NCBI GenBank assembly: GCA_937903095.1
Contig: CALCZN010000102.1
Location: forward strand, 1-11,792
Origin: Zeimonas sp937903095
Lineage (GTDB): Bacteria; Pseudomonadota; Gammaproteobacteria; Burkholderiales; Burkholderiaceae_E
Reading direction: 5' to 3'
DNA: 11,792 bases
Under the pieces are notes generated by a model that was not told where the DNA came from, searched no databases, and saw only the letters and a list, made by a program, of their open reading frames with translations. Below, piece after piece: positions 1 through 8,607 of the stretch; the first letter of the stretch is position 1, and every line of letters starts with the position of its first letter. Made by a program: the position numbers and the translations under genes.

Positions 1-304
1 GCTTGGCGTTCTCGAGCGTCTTCGGCGGCGAGTAGGCGTCGTCGTACCAGGTGAACTTGATTCTGCGCGTCTTGCCGTCGGCCATGCGCACGCCGCCGAG
101 TTCCTCGTTCACGTAGCGGAAGTACGCGGCCTCGCCGGCGCAGGTCGTCTGGAACGACGCGAGGTTGCCGCTCGCGGCGCACGAGCTGCCGAGCGAGACC
201 TGGGTGTCGGTGAAGCCCTGGTCGCCGGTGTCGGCCCGACCGGCCGGGCTGAAAGCCATCGCGGCGAATGCGAGGGCGGTAATCCAAGGGGTTGTGGCAC
301 GCAT
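1..304 (-). CDS. Liv-type periplasmic substrate-binding protein, N-terminal part (cut by left edge)
   Basis: Only the first 101 codons are present and the frame is open to base 1. The protein starts with a classic Sec signal peptide: Arg at residue 2, a hydrophobic stretch at about residues 7-19, and a probable cleavage after AGRA (residue 24). The mature start is followed by text typical of type I periplasmic binding proteins of branched-chain amino acid or aromatic-acid importers (Peripla_BP_6), including VNEELGGV (about 65-72) and WYDDAYSP (about 86-93). Two cysteines, C42 and C55, could form a disulfide. It lies 35 bases after livM and is the last visible gene of the LivGFHM unit, so it is the natural binding partner of that importer. 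The start is fixed by GAGGAG on the minus strand (312-317), 7 bases before ATG. The ligand is unknown; clustering with a ring-cleavage dioxygenase suggests an aromatic compound rather than leucine. Confidence 0.88.
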   Translation of the reverse strand, partial: MRATTPWITALAFAAMAFSPAGRADTGDQGFTDTQVSLGSSCAASGNLASFQTTCAGEAAYFRYVNEELGGVRMADGKTRRIKFTWYDDAYSPPKTLENAK

Positions 305-339
305 GTGTCTGCTCCTCTGGTGGTTCTGGTTCACGCTGC

Positions 340-1332
340 TCAGGACGTTCGGGGTTCGGCCCTTTCCGCCAGTGGCCGCTTGTCGAAGGCTGCGACGAGC
401 CGGGGTCCGATGCTCGCAGCGCCCTCCGGGGCTGCCAGGAGCACGACGATCAGGACGACGCCGTAGACGATTCCGGACAGCGACGGATCGATCTCGCCGG
501 ACCACACCGGCACGTACTGGATGAAGACCGCGCCGAGCAGCGGGCCGACGACGCTGCCGAGGCCGCCGACCACGACGCCGATGAAGAAGGTCAGGCTCAG
601 CGCGAGCGGGAACGAATCGGGCGATACGAAGCCGACGTGCATCGTCTGGATCCCGCCCGCCAGGCCGGCGTAGCCCGCGCTGATCACGAAGACGAGCAGC
701 CGATACCAGGCGATGTTCACGCCGTAGGTGGAGGCGGCCAGTTCGTTGACGCTCGCGGCGCGCACCGCGCGCCCGACGCCGCTGCGCACGAGGTTGCGCG
801 CGAGGACGAGACCGGCCGCCGCGAAGAAGAGCGCCACGTAGTACACCCATTGCTCGGCCTGCAGGCCGAAAGGCGCCTGCACCGGCGGCGTCGGCAGTCC
901 CTGCGAGGCGCCGAGCCACTCGAAGCGCTTGAAGAACGGCACCGCGCAGATCGCGACGCCCACCGTCACCAGCGCCAGGTACAGGCCACGCAGGCGCAGC
1001 GTCGGCACGCCAAGGACGAGGCCGAGCGCCATCGTCGACAGGACGGCCACCGGCAGCGTGGCGAGATACGGCCAGCCGTAGTGGTGCGCGAGCACTGCGG
1101 TGGTGTACGCGCCCATCGCGAAGAGCGCGCCGTGCCCGAGCGAGATGATGCCGGCGAAGCCGGTTGCGAGGTTCAGCCCGATCAGCACCGTGGCGAAGAC
1201 CAGCGTGCTCGTCAGCTGGCCCGTGCGGTAGCTGTTCAGCTGCAGCGGGGCCAGCGCGAGCAGGACGAGCGCCGCCGCGGCCAGCGCCGCCTGCGCGGCG
1301 CCCGGGATCCGGAATCCGGCCACGGGTCTCAT
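340..1332 (-). CDS. livM: Branched-chain amino acid-type ABC transporter permease LivM
   Basis: The 330-residue product is an inner-membrane permease with many hydrophobic segments. It carries the LivM-type block GFAGIISLGHGALFAMGAY near the N-terminus, a cytoplasmic coupling loop around RAVRAASVNELAASTYGVN, and late helices with the GGLGSVVGPLLGAVF pattern usual for the family. Length is normal for LivM. I chose the ATG at 1332 because it overlaps the livH stop by four bases (ATGA), as expected for translational coupling. The open frame continues upstream, but only as a shadow inside livH. With LivH it should form the membrane channel powered by LivG and LivF. Substrate specificity resides mainly in the binding protein, so the name does not prove that leucine is transported. 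Confidence 0.93.
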   Translation of the reverse strand: MRPVAGFRIPGAAQAALAAAALVLLALAPLQLNSYRTGQLTSTLVFATVLIGLNLATGFAGIISLGHGALFAMGAYTTAVLAHHYGWPYLATLPVAVLSTMALGLVLGVPTLRLRGLYLALVTVGVAICAVPFFKRFEWLGASQGLPTPPVQAPFGLQAEQWVYYVALFFAAAGLVLARNLVRSGVGRAVRAASVNELAASTYGVNIAWYRLLVFVISAGYAGLAGGIQTMHVGFVSPDSFPLALSLTFFIGVVVGGLGSVVGPLLGAVFIQYVPVWSGEIDPSLSGIVYGVVLIVVLLAAPEGAASIGPRLVAAFDKRPLAERAEPRTS

Positions 1333-2210
1333 AGGCGCACGGCCTCCGGACGTCCGAACAGGCCGGAAGGCCGCACCAGCAGGACGAGCAGGATGACGAA
1401 CAGCGCCACGCTGACCTTCAGGTCGCCGCCGATCGCCGGAATGTACGTGCCGGCGAGGTTCTCGCCTACGCCGACCACCAGCCCGCCCACTACCGCCCCG
1501 ACGAGGCTGTTGAAGCCGCCCAGCGTTGCCGCGGCGAAGGCGTAGATCACGGTGAGCAGCATCATGTCCGGGCTGAGCCCGAGTTCGGGCGCCACCGTCA
1601 CGCCGGCCAGCGCGCCGATCAGCGCGGCGACTCCCCAGCCCAGCAGGAACAGGCGCTGCACGGGCAGCCCGGCCTGGCGGCTCTGCACCGGTGCGGCCGC
1701 GGCCGCGCGCGATCCGAGGCCGAGCCGGGTGTGTTCGAAGAAGACATAGAGCGCGACCAGCGTGAGGCCGAGCAGCAGGAAGATGCTCGCGGTGTCGCGG
1801 CCGATCACGACCGGGCCGAGGCGCCACGAGGGCCCGGGCAGGATCTGCGGGAAGTCCTTGCCGAGTCCTCCCCAGACCAGCTGCGCGAGGCTGTTGAAGC
1901 AGAAGAAGAGCCCCACGGTGACGCCCACCACCGCGAGATGCGATGCATTGGCGAGCGGACGGATCGTCGCCCAGTAGACCGCGGCGCCGATCGCCAGCGA
2001 GAGCCCGAGGCTGCCGGCGATCGCCAGGAAGAACGGCACGCCCCACGCGTGCATCTGCCATGCGAGGTAGGTGGAGAACACCGCCATCTCGCCCTGCGCG
2101 AAGTTGACGACGCCCGTGGAGCGGAAGCAGAACACCAGCGCCAGCGCGAGGAACGCGTAGACGGCGCCGATGGTCAGGCCGCCGACCACCTGCTGGAGGA
2201 ACAGGGACAC
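1329..2210 (-). CDS. livH: Branched-chain amino acid-type ABC transporter permease LivH
   Basis: The 293-residue product matches LivH: an N-terminal helix containing GGLTIGAVYAFLALALVF, then the family landmark STGVVNFAQGE, further helices, a cytoplasmic loop around TRLGLGSRAAAAAP, and the C-terminal AAATLGGFNSLVGAVVGG block. The start is a GTG at 2210, two bases after the livF stop. No ATG lies near a sensible N-terminus, and the longer frame upstream is out-of-frame DNA of livF. The stop overlaps the livM start. The coupling loop is alanine-rich (five consecutive Ala) where relatives usually show a more charged text. The protein should pair with LivM in the inner membrane. Confidence 0.92.
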   Translation of the reverse strand: MSLFLQQVVGGLTIGAVYAFLALALVFCFRSTGVVNFAQGEMAVFSTYLAWQMHAWGVPFFLAIAGSLGLSLAIGAAVYWATIRPLANASHLAVVGVTVGLFFCFNSLAQLVWGGLGKDFPQILPGPSWRLGPVVIGRDTASIFLLLGLTLVALYVFFEHTRLGLGSRAAAAAPVQSRQAGLPVQRLFLLGWGVAALIGALAGVTVAPELGLSPDMMLLTVIYAFAAATLGGFNSLVGAVVGGLVVGVGENLAGTYIPAIGGDLKVSVALFVILLVLLVRPSGLFGRPEAVRL

Positions 2211-2212
2211 GA

Positions 2213-2922
2213 TCAGACTCCCAGGTACGCGCGACGCACGTTCTCGTCGTCGCGCATGTCGGCGGCCGGGCCGCTCGTCGCGACCTCGCCCGCCTGCAGT
2301 ATGTAGGCGCGGTGCGCCATGTCCAGCGACAACCGGGCGTTCTGCTCGACGATGAACATCGTCGTGCCGCGTTCGCGGTTCAGTTCGCGCAGCCGTCCGA
2401 ACAGCTCGCGGATGACGAGCGGGGCGAGCCCCTGCGAGGGCTCGTCGAGCAGCAGCAGCCGCGGCCTCGACATCAGTGCGCGCGCGATGGCGAGCATCTG
2501 CTGCTCGCCGCCGCTCAGCGTTCCGGCGCGCTGGTCGCGCCGCTCGCGCAGGATCGGGAAGAACGTCTCCCACGAAGCGATGTCGCGCACGATCTCCTCG
2601 CGGTCGCTCCGGAACCAGGCGCCCAGCAGCAGGTTCTCGCGTACCGTGAAGTCGGCGAAGGTGCCGCGGCCTTCCGGGACGTGAGCGATCCCGCGCGCGA
2701 CGACGGCCTCGGGCGCGAGCCCGCGGATGGGCTCGCCGCCGAAGACGATCCGCCCGCGCGTGCTGTCGACGAGGCCGCTGAGCGCACGCAGCGTCGTCGT
2801 CTTGCCGGCGCCGTTGACGCCGAGCATGACGACGATCTCTCCCTCGTCGATGTCGAAGCTCACCGAGTGCAACACTTCCGAGCGGCCGTAGCCCGCGCAC
2901 AGGCCGGCGACCTCGAGCAGCT

Positions 2923-2926
<4 letters not shown>
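2213..2926 (-). CDS. livF: ABC transporter ATP-binding protein LivF
   Basis: The 237-residue ATPase has all expected motifs: Walker A GVNGAGKTT (36-44), ABC signature LSGGEQQ (137-143), Walker B LLLLDEP (157-163) followed by the SQGLAP text usual for LivF, and FIVEQN (191-196) where LivF proteins carry Gln in place of the H-loop His. Its length is normal for LivF, which is shorter than LivG. Its ATG overlaps the livG stop by four bases (ATGA), indicating translational coupling. It acts on the cytoplasmic face with LivG to energise the LivHM channel. Confidence 0.95.
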
Positions 2927-3706
<780 letters not shown>

Positions 3707-3726
<20 letters not shown>

Positions 3727-4657
3727 CGTCGAACAGGCTCTTCGGCAGGCGCACATGCACACCCTGGTTGCCATTGACGACCTGGGTGACGACGAGATCG
3801 GCAGCGAGCGAGCACAAGCGATAGGCATCGTCGCGGGCGAGTCGAGTGAAGCTCGTCAGGTGATCGATCATCGCGGTCAGCGCGAGCCGCGCGGCCGTGC
3901 GCAGGTCGCGGTCGAAATCCATCGTGATCCAGTGGGTCGGCGTTTCCGCGCGCGGCGCGCTGATCGACGGTCCGGACTCCACCGACAGCCGCAGGCGGGC
4001 CAGCTCCATCGAGGTTTCGAGCGCCGTGCCGTTGACCTCGCCGTGCCCCTGCACGGCGTGCGCATCGCCGGCGTAGAAGAGGGCGCCATCGACCTGGATC
4101 GGCAGGAAGAGCGTCGTCCCCGCGACCAGGTCGGCGCAGTCGATGTTGCCGCCGAAGGGGCCCGGCAACGTCGACGAGTGCGCGCCCTCGTCCTTCGGCG
4201 CGACGCCGAGGATGCCGAGGAAGGGGCGCAGCGGCACCCGGATGCCGTCGGCGAATTCGGCCGTCCGGCGCTCGCGGTCGAAGCGGAAATGGCGCACGCT
4301 GCCCTGCGGGAAGTCGTCGGCGAGCAGTCCGCGGCTGTTCGGTCCGTGCGCCATCAGGTTCATTCCGAAGGCGCCGACCTCGAGCTGGAGGATGTCCACG
4401 CGAAGCACCTGCCCGGCTCTCGCGCCGCGCACGGCGATCGGTCCGGTGAGGCTGTGCGGCCCGCGTCCTGCGTAGCGCGCGCGCACGCGCATCACTTCCT
4501 CGAAGGGGGCGCCGAACGCCACCTCGCCGGCCCACAGGCCGAGCGTGGACAGATGGACCTCGTCCCCCGGATCGACGGTGAGCAGCGGCGGAAAGCTGCG
4601 ATCGATCAGGCCCACGCGGATGGTGTCCGGACCTGCTTCGAGTCGATGGATCGCCAT
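3707..4657 (-). CDS. Acetamidase/formamidase family protein
   Basis: The 316-residue product belongs to the acetamidase/formamidase (FmdA/AmdA) family, which hydrolyses short amides such as formamide to ammonia and the carboxylic acid in the cytoplasm. Family landmarks are GGNIDC (169-174), LPIQVDGALFYAGDAHAVQG (185-204), the following HGE (205-207) and GTALE (210-214). Length is in the family range. ATG at 4657 is supported by TGAGGA about 6 bases upstream and by the 8-base gap after the cyclase stop; the longer upstream frame is a shadow of the cyclase gene. It overlaps livG by 20 bases. Between the cyclase and the importer, it may release ammonia from an amide produced after ring cleavage. 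The actual amide cannot be deduced, and some family members have no proven substrate. Confidence 0.88.
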
Positions 4658-4665
4658 GGGAGTCC

Positions 4666-5517
4666 TCAGAGAACGGCGATCGGCCGCAGCGGCGATCCGG
4701 TGGCGCCGGCCATGCGCAGGGGCAAGCCGACGAAGAGGAAGCGGGTAGGCCGCTTCCGGCCCAGCTGCTCGAGATCGAGGTTCTCGATGATGTGGATCGC
4801 ACGATCCACCAGGAGCATCGCGTGCACGGAATCGCCCACCGACGGGATGACCTCGAAGGCCGGCGTATCCGACCCGACCATCGACGCGCCGTGGTCGAGG
4901 AGCCACTGGGTGCCGTCGCGGCCCGGCCCGGGCAGGCCGCCGCGGCTGCCGTTGAAGAGCGGCGAATCGCGCCAGTGCCGCGCCCAGCCGGTGCGCACGA
5001 GGACGAGATCGCCGGCGCGGAATTCGATGCCGTGCTGCCGCAGGCACCCCTCGAAATCGGCGGGCGTGATTTCCTCGGCCGGCTGCAACGCGTCGACGCC
5101 GCGATAGCGGGCGACGTCGAACAGCACCGCGCTTCGCCAGATCGGCGCGATGTCGGTCACGTCGAGCCGCGAGAGGCCCTGCGCGGTCTCGATGCTCTGC
5201 GCGGACGCGCCCCCGTGGACGCGGCCGCAGCGGGAGAAGTGGCCGAGCGCGTCGATGTGCGTGGACGTGTGCGACGACATCACCACGATCTCGTTGGCGA
5301 AGCTCGACTCGGCGATGCGAGGCTTCGGATGCGGATCGCCGTGGCGGCGATGCAGCGACAGCGTGTAGGGCGCGTGATAGGGATAGACCGGCATTCCGGT
5401 GTCGAGCGCGTGCGACAACTCGACGATCTCGCCGGTGGAGACCGCCTCCTCGAAGATCGATCGGGCCGAGGCGTCGTGGCCGATCTCGTCGGCAGTCGAA
5501 TGGGGGGTCATGGACAT
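4666..5517 (-). CDS. Cyclase family protein (kynurenine formamidase-like metal hydrolase)
   Basis: The 283-residue product fits the cyclase/KynB-like family of metal-dependent amide and ester hydrolases, which includes kynurenine formamidase and isatin hydrolase. Near the N-terminus VELSHALDTGMPVYP (32-46) is the usual opening. The metal-binding motif is H83-TST-H87-I-D89-ALG-H93, matching HxxTHxDxxxH, though the usual Gly before Thr is Ser. Later landmarks are VRTGW (174-178), GSDTPAFE (215-222) and the C-terminal GSPLRPIAV. It lies 40 bases after the dioxygenase and 8 before the formamidase-like gene. No clear Shine-Dalgarno sequence precedes ATG 5517; ATG 5511 is an alternative. In this setting it probably hydrolyses an N-formyl, amide or lactone-like product of ring cleavage, which is inferred from context. 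Confidence 0.88.
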   Translation of the reverse strand: MSMTPHSTADEIGHDASARSIFEEAVSTGEIVELSHALDTGMPVYPYHAPYTLSLHRRHGDPHPKPRIAESSFANEIVVMSSHTSTHIDALGHFSRCGRVHGGASAQSIETAQGLSRLDVTDIAPIWRSAVLFDVARYRGVDALQPAEEITPADFEGCLRQHGIEFRAGDLVLVRTGWARHWRDSPLFNGSRGGLPGPGRDGTQWLLDHGASMVGSDTPAFEVIPSVGDSVHAMLLVDRAIHIIENLDLEQLGRKRPTRFLFVGLPLRMAGATGSPLRPIAVL

Positions 5518-5557
5518 CGCGTGGCGGTTTCGTTCGACGACCGGGATGGCGTGCCGT

Positions 5558-6802
5558 TCAGGTCTTCGCGGTGACGCCCTCGTTGGCGTCGAAGGCCTCG
5601 GCCTGCTCCCCGCGCAGCGATTCGACGAGTTTCTGTACGGCGATCGTCGCGCCCTTGCCGGCCGTGTTGCCGTAGATCAGCCGCGCCAGCTGCCCGCCCA
5701 GGTAGGGATGGAAGCCGAGGTCGTAGAGGGCGCGGAAATCGCGCCGTTCGATCGCGCGACGTTCCTCGGGGCGCAGCGGATAGCGGTCGAGCACCTCTGC
5801 CTCGTTCGTGGCGAAGCGCTGGCGCAGTTGCGCATCCCATTTCAGGTCCTGCACGAGGTCGTGCGAGGCGAGGCCGGGGTCCAGCGCGCCGAGCAGCGTC
5901 GGTTCGGTGGTGACGGGGCCTGGATCGCGAACCGGCCGGGGGACGTCGACGCGCGTGTCCAGGTCCCAGGTGACCGCGCCGATCCCGCACTTGAAGTTGG
6001 TGTGCAGCGCATAGGCCGACTGCGCGCCGTAGCGCGGACCGATCGCGCCGGCGACGATGACCCACGCCAGGACCTCCATCGTGCCGCCCGAGCCGGCCTG
6101 CTCCATGCGGGCCACCGTCAGGTCGCGCAGCAGCTTCTCGTGGTCGCCCGAGGCCATCAGCTCCATGAACCAGAGATCGAAATCCTTGTCGATGTACCAG
6201 TAGCGCGAGCCGCCCGGCTCGTGGCTCAGGCCTCCCGAGCCGAGCAGCGCCACCCGCAATCCGGCGGGCAGGTCGCGCGCGACGAGGTCGGCCAACGACT
6301 GGCCCAGCGCGTAGCACTGGCGGGTGTCGGGCAGCGGCGGCACGGTGCAGTTCTGCAGTACGGGCACCACGCCGATGTCGGTCTCGTCCAGCCGCAGGTG
6401 CAGCGACGGGATCGAGAGGTTGTCGTCGAAGCGAAGGTTCTCGCGCTGCGCGTACATCCGGTGGCCGCGCCGGCTCATGCCGCGGAACAGCGCTTCGGCG
6501 ACTTCGGGACTGCCCTTGACCCGATAGTCGCGGCAGCCCAGCCATTCGCGGTACCACTCGTAGGGGCCGGAGTGCACCGGCGCCATTCCGATCAGGAAAT
6601 CGGGATAGGCGCGCGGACGGCTGTTCGCGAGGTGATCGTTGGCGAAGACGAGGAGCACGTCGGGCCGGGCCGCGAGCAGCTTCTCGCGCAGATCCGCGTA
6701 CATGCCGCGAACGAAGTCCTGCACGTCGGCGGGCGCCGCATCGAGCAGGCCGATCAGGCCCGGCGCATGCGGAACGCCGGCAGCGAAAACGATTTCAGCC
6801 AT
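5558..6802 (-). CDS. Class III extradiol ring-cleavage dioxygenase, LigB-LigA fusion (gallate dioxygenase-like architecture)
   Basis: The 414-residue product has a LigB-type catalytic domain (about 1-285) and a LigA-like C-terminal domain (about 320-385, with LRPEERRAIERRDFRALY and GFHPYL). This is the one-chain layout of gallate dioxygenase (DesB/GalA), whereas protocatechuate 4,5-dioxygenase uses two subunits. Likely Fe(II) ligands are H12 (VPHAPG), H57 (NDH) and E243 (TMEVLAW); H194 in SGGLSHEP matches the conserved catalytic His. The usual Asp-His-Gly text of class III enzymes appears as D126-D127-N128, so the second conserved His seems to be lost. ATG 6802 is preceded by GGAGA about 7 bases upstream. 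It lies 54 bases after the amidohydrolase. It should open a dihydroxylated ring with O2. Gallate is possible, but the altered residue and the hydrolase neighbours suggest another, perhaps nitrogen-containing, substrate. Confidence 0.87.
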   Translation of the reverse strand: MAEIVFAAGVPHAPGLIGLLDAAPADVQDFVRGMYADLREKLLAARPDVLLVFANDHLANSRPRAYPDFLIGMAPVHSGPYEWYREWLGCRDYRVKGSPEVAEALFRGMSRRGHRMYAQRENLRFDDNLSIPSLHLRLDETDIGVVPVLQNCTVPPLPDTRQCYALGQSLADLVARDLPAGLRVALLGSGGLSHEPGGSRYWYIDKDFDLWFMELMASGDHEKLLRDLTVARMEQAGSGGTMEVLAWVIVAGAIGPRYGAQSAYALHTNFKCGIGAVTWDLDTRVDVPRPVRDPGPVTTEPTLLGALDPGLASHDLVQDLKWDAQLRQRFATNEAEVLDRYPLRPEERRAIERRDFRALYDLGFHPYLGGQLARLIYGNTAGKGATIAVQKLVESLRGEQAEAFDANEGVTAKT

Positions 6803-6856
6803 GTCGCGTCTCCAACGGGAGGGAGTGTCGATGGGACTTCGGCGGCGCTCGCGCCG

Positions 6857-8518
6857 TCAGTCGGTTGCCGGGAGTGATCCGTGCACGATCTCGCCGTCGA
6901 CGATCGTGCAGGCCACGCGGGTTGCCAGCGCGCTCTCGAGGCTCGACAGGTCCGGATCGGATTCGAGGATCGCCAGGTCGGCCGCCGCGCCCGCGACGAG
7001 CCTGCCGGTGGACGCCTCCCGCGAACCGAACCAGGCATTGCGCTCGGTGTAGCAGCGGAAAGCTTCGCTCTCGGTGATGGCCTGTCCCGCATCCATTCGT
7101 TCGCCGGTGGCCTTGCAGACGCGGTTCATCGCGTGCCAGGCGCCCATGAACGGATGGAACTGGTTGACCGGCGCATCGGAGCCCAGCCCGACGTGACAGC
7201 CGCGGTCGAGGAAGGTGCGCAGCGGAACCGCCGACTTGCCGCGCTCGCCGTGGTACTGCGTGTAGCCCTGCCCCATGTTGTAGAGGAAGAGCGTCTGCGC
7301 GGCGACGAGCACCCCGCGATCGGCGATCCGGTCGATGTCGCGTTCGACGGGGAACTGGCAGTGAACGAGGATGAAGCGTCCGTTGCGGATCGCCGCGGAG
7401 TCGGCCACCGCGTCATAGGCGTCGAGGACGTGCGCGATCGCGGCATCGCCCGAGGCGTGCTGCGAGATCTGGATCCGGTTCTCCAGGCACAGGCGCACGA
7501 TGCTGCGCAGGCGCTCGGCCGGGGTCACCTGCAGACCGTTCGTCCATTCGCCGTAGGCCGTGCGGTAGGGCCGGGCGAAGTAGGCCGTTCCGAGCGCGAC
7601 GCCGCCGTCGATGAACACCTTCACGCCGTCGAGCGTGACGCGGTCGCCGGGAGACGAAGCCTGCCGGATGCGGCCGACTTCGCGGATCGCTTCCCCGTCG
7701 TCCTCGACCTGCGAACCCGGGCCCACGTGCAGGTGCGCCGAGACCTTCACGCTGAGCCGGTTCGCGCGTTGCGCCGCGCCGTACGCCTCCCAGGTTTTCC
7801 ACGGTATGCCGTGTTCGCAGACCTGGGTGATGCCGAGCCGGTTGAGCTTGCGCGCGGCCGATTCGATCGCCGACACCCGGCGTTCGAGACTGGGCTCGGG
7901 CAGTCGCCGTTCGACCAGCGTCGTCCACGCGGCTTCGTAGAAGCGCCCGTCGAGTTCGCCGTCGGGCTGCGGCTGCCGGCCGATCTCACCGCCCTTGGGG
8001 GATGGCGTCGAGCGCGTGATGCCCAGCCGCTCGAGCGCCTTCGTGTTGAGGATGCCGACGTGGAAGGAGCGCACGCACACCGGGTGGTTCGGCGCGGCCC
8101 GGTCGAGTTCGCGGCGGTACGGATAGCGGCCTTCCCGAAGCTCGTGCGAGATCACGCTCTCGCCGACCTGCGTCGTCATGATCCACGCGCCCGGTTCGGT
8201 CGTCAGCGCAGCGGCCCGGATCGCTTCGAGCAGGTCGTCGATCGAAGCGATGCCGCTGATGTCGCAGCCGAGCGAGCCCTGGCCGACGATCGACAGGTGG
8301 TTGTGCGAGTCGATCAGCCCCGGGATCACGCGGCGGCCGCCGAGGTCGTGCTTCCGTGTACCGGGACCGGCCAGCGAGAGCAGGTCGCGATCGCTGCCGA
8401 TGGCCAGGATCCGCTTGCCGCCGATCGCGATCGCCTCGGTCGTGCGGCCGGGCACTTCGTCCGCGTGCACGCGGCCGGAATGGAGGATCCACTCGGGCGC
8501 CTGCGGAATCGGAATCAT
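6857..8518 (-). CDS. Amidohydrolase family 3 protein (YtcJ-like)
   Basis: The 553-residue protein is a YtcJ-type member of the amidohydrolase superfamily, a TIM-barrel metal hydrolase with a small beta-sandwich formed from both ends. Visible landmarks are VIPGLIDSHNH (64-74, metal ligands H72 and H74), K300 in LDGVKVFIDGG (a candidate bridging carboxylated Lys), H354 in ISQHASGDAA, H386 in LVHCQF, and catalytic D448 in GLGSDAP. The C-terminus has the usual GRLVAGAAADLAILE text. Length is normal and no signal peptide is seen, so it should be cytoplasmic. It is the first gene of the operon; a strong purine-rich site (8528-8537) lies 9 bases before the ATG. Family members hydrolyse varied C-N bonds, including N-substituted formamides, so an amide or cyclic amide of this pathway is a reasonable but unproven substrate. 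Confidence 0.9.
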   Translation of the reverse strand: MIPIPQAPEWILHSGRVHADEVPGRTTEAIAIGGKRILAIGSDRDLLSLAGPGTRKHDLGGRRVIPGLIDSHNHLSIVGQGSLGCDISGIASIDDLLEAIRAAALTTEPGAWIMTTQVGESVISHELREGRYPYRRELDRAAPNHPVCVRSFHVGILNTKALERLGITRSTPSPKGGEIGRQPQPDGELDGRFYEAAWTTLVERRLPEPSLERRVSAIESAARKLNRLGITQVCEHGIPWKTWEAYGAAQRANRLSVKVSAHLHVGPGSQVEDDGEAIREVGRIRQASSPGDRVTLDGVKVFIDGGVALGTAYFARPYRTAYGEWTNGLQVTPAERLRSIVRLCLENRIQISQHASGDAAIAHVLDAYDAVADSAAIRNGRFILVHCQFPVERDIDRIADRGVLVAAQTLFLYNMGQGYTQYHGERGKSAVPLRTFLDRGCHVGLGSDAPVNQFHPFMGAWHAMNRVCKATGERMDAGQAITESEAFRCYTERNAWFGSREASTGRLVAGAAADLAILESDPDLSSLESALATRVACTIVDGEIVHGSLPATD

Positions 8519-8527
8519 GGGACGGCG

Positions 8528-8537
8528 TCCTCCTCCT
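8528..8537 (-). promoter_or_regulatory. Strong ribosome binding site of the amidohydrolase gene
   Basis: On the minus strand the bases read AGGAGGAGGA, ending 9 bases before ATG 8518. It matches the anti-Shine-Dalgarno sequence in more than one register and fixes the start of the operon's first gene. Confidence 0.8.
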
Positions 8538-8578
8538 GTTACCCGTAGGGCGGTTCGGGTTCTTCTTCTCGTCGGGGG

Positions 8579-8607
8579 ATTAGAGCATCGTCATCGAAAC
8601 GCGTCAA
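8579..8607 (-). promoter_or_regulatory. Sigma70-like promoter of the catabolic/transport operon
   Basis: Reading the minus strand, a -35 box TTGACG (8607-8602) and a -10 box TCTAAT (8584-8579) each match consensus at five of six positions and are separated by exactly 17 bases. The start of transcription would be near 8572, giving a leader of about 54 bases before the amidohydrolase ATG. The inverted repeat at 8607-8634 abuts and overlaps the -35 box by one base. No other candidate promoter stands out in the minus-strand operon, so this one may drive all nine genes. Confidence 0.7.

Noticed and set aside
340..2061. A longer version of LivM and similarly extended frames for LivH (to 2900), the formamidase-like protein (to 5047), the regulator (from 8178) and the second binding protein (to 10805)
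   Set aside because: The extra N-terminal parts are Arg/Ala/Pro-rich translations of neighbouring genes in the wrong frame. The internal starts fit family N-termini, overlaps or ribosome binding sites better.
5558..6802. Naming the dioxygenase gallate dioxygenase (galA/desB)
   Set aside because: The domain layout fits, but the Asp-His motif is altered and the surrounding genes are not those of the gallate 4,5-cleavage pathway, so a specific name would overstate the evidence.
6803..6856. A small GC hairpin (GGCG...CGCC) in the gap between amidohydrolase and dioxygenase
   Set aside because: A 4-bp stem in such GC-rich sequence is expected by chance; no evidence of a terminator or processing site.
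5399..6877. A 492-codon plus-strand open frame opposite the dioxygenase
   Set aside because: Low-complexity composition, no domain, and it lies entirely across the dioxygenase and its neighbours' start regions; an antisense shadow.
6881..8548. A 555-codon open frame on the plus strand, opposite the amidohydrolase
   Set aside because: It is an antisense shadow caused by high GC at third codon positions: rich in Arg, Asp, Glu, Ala and His, no recognisable domain. The minus-strand frame carries all amidohydrolase motifs.
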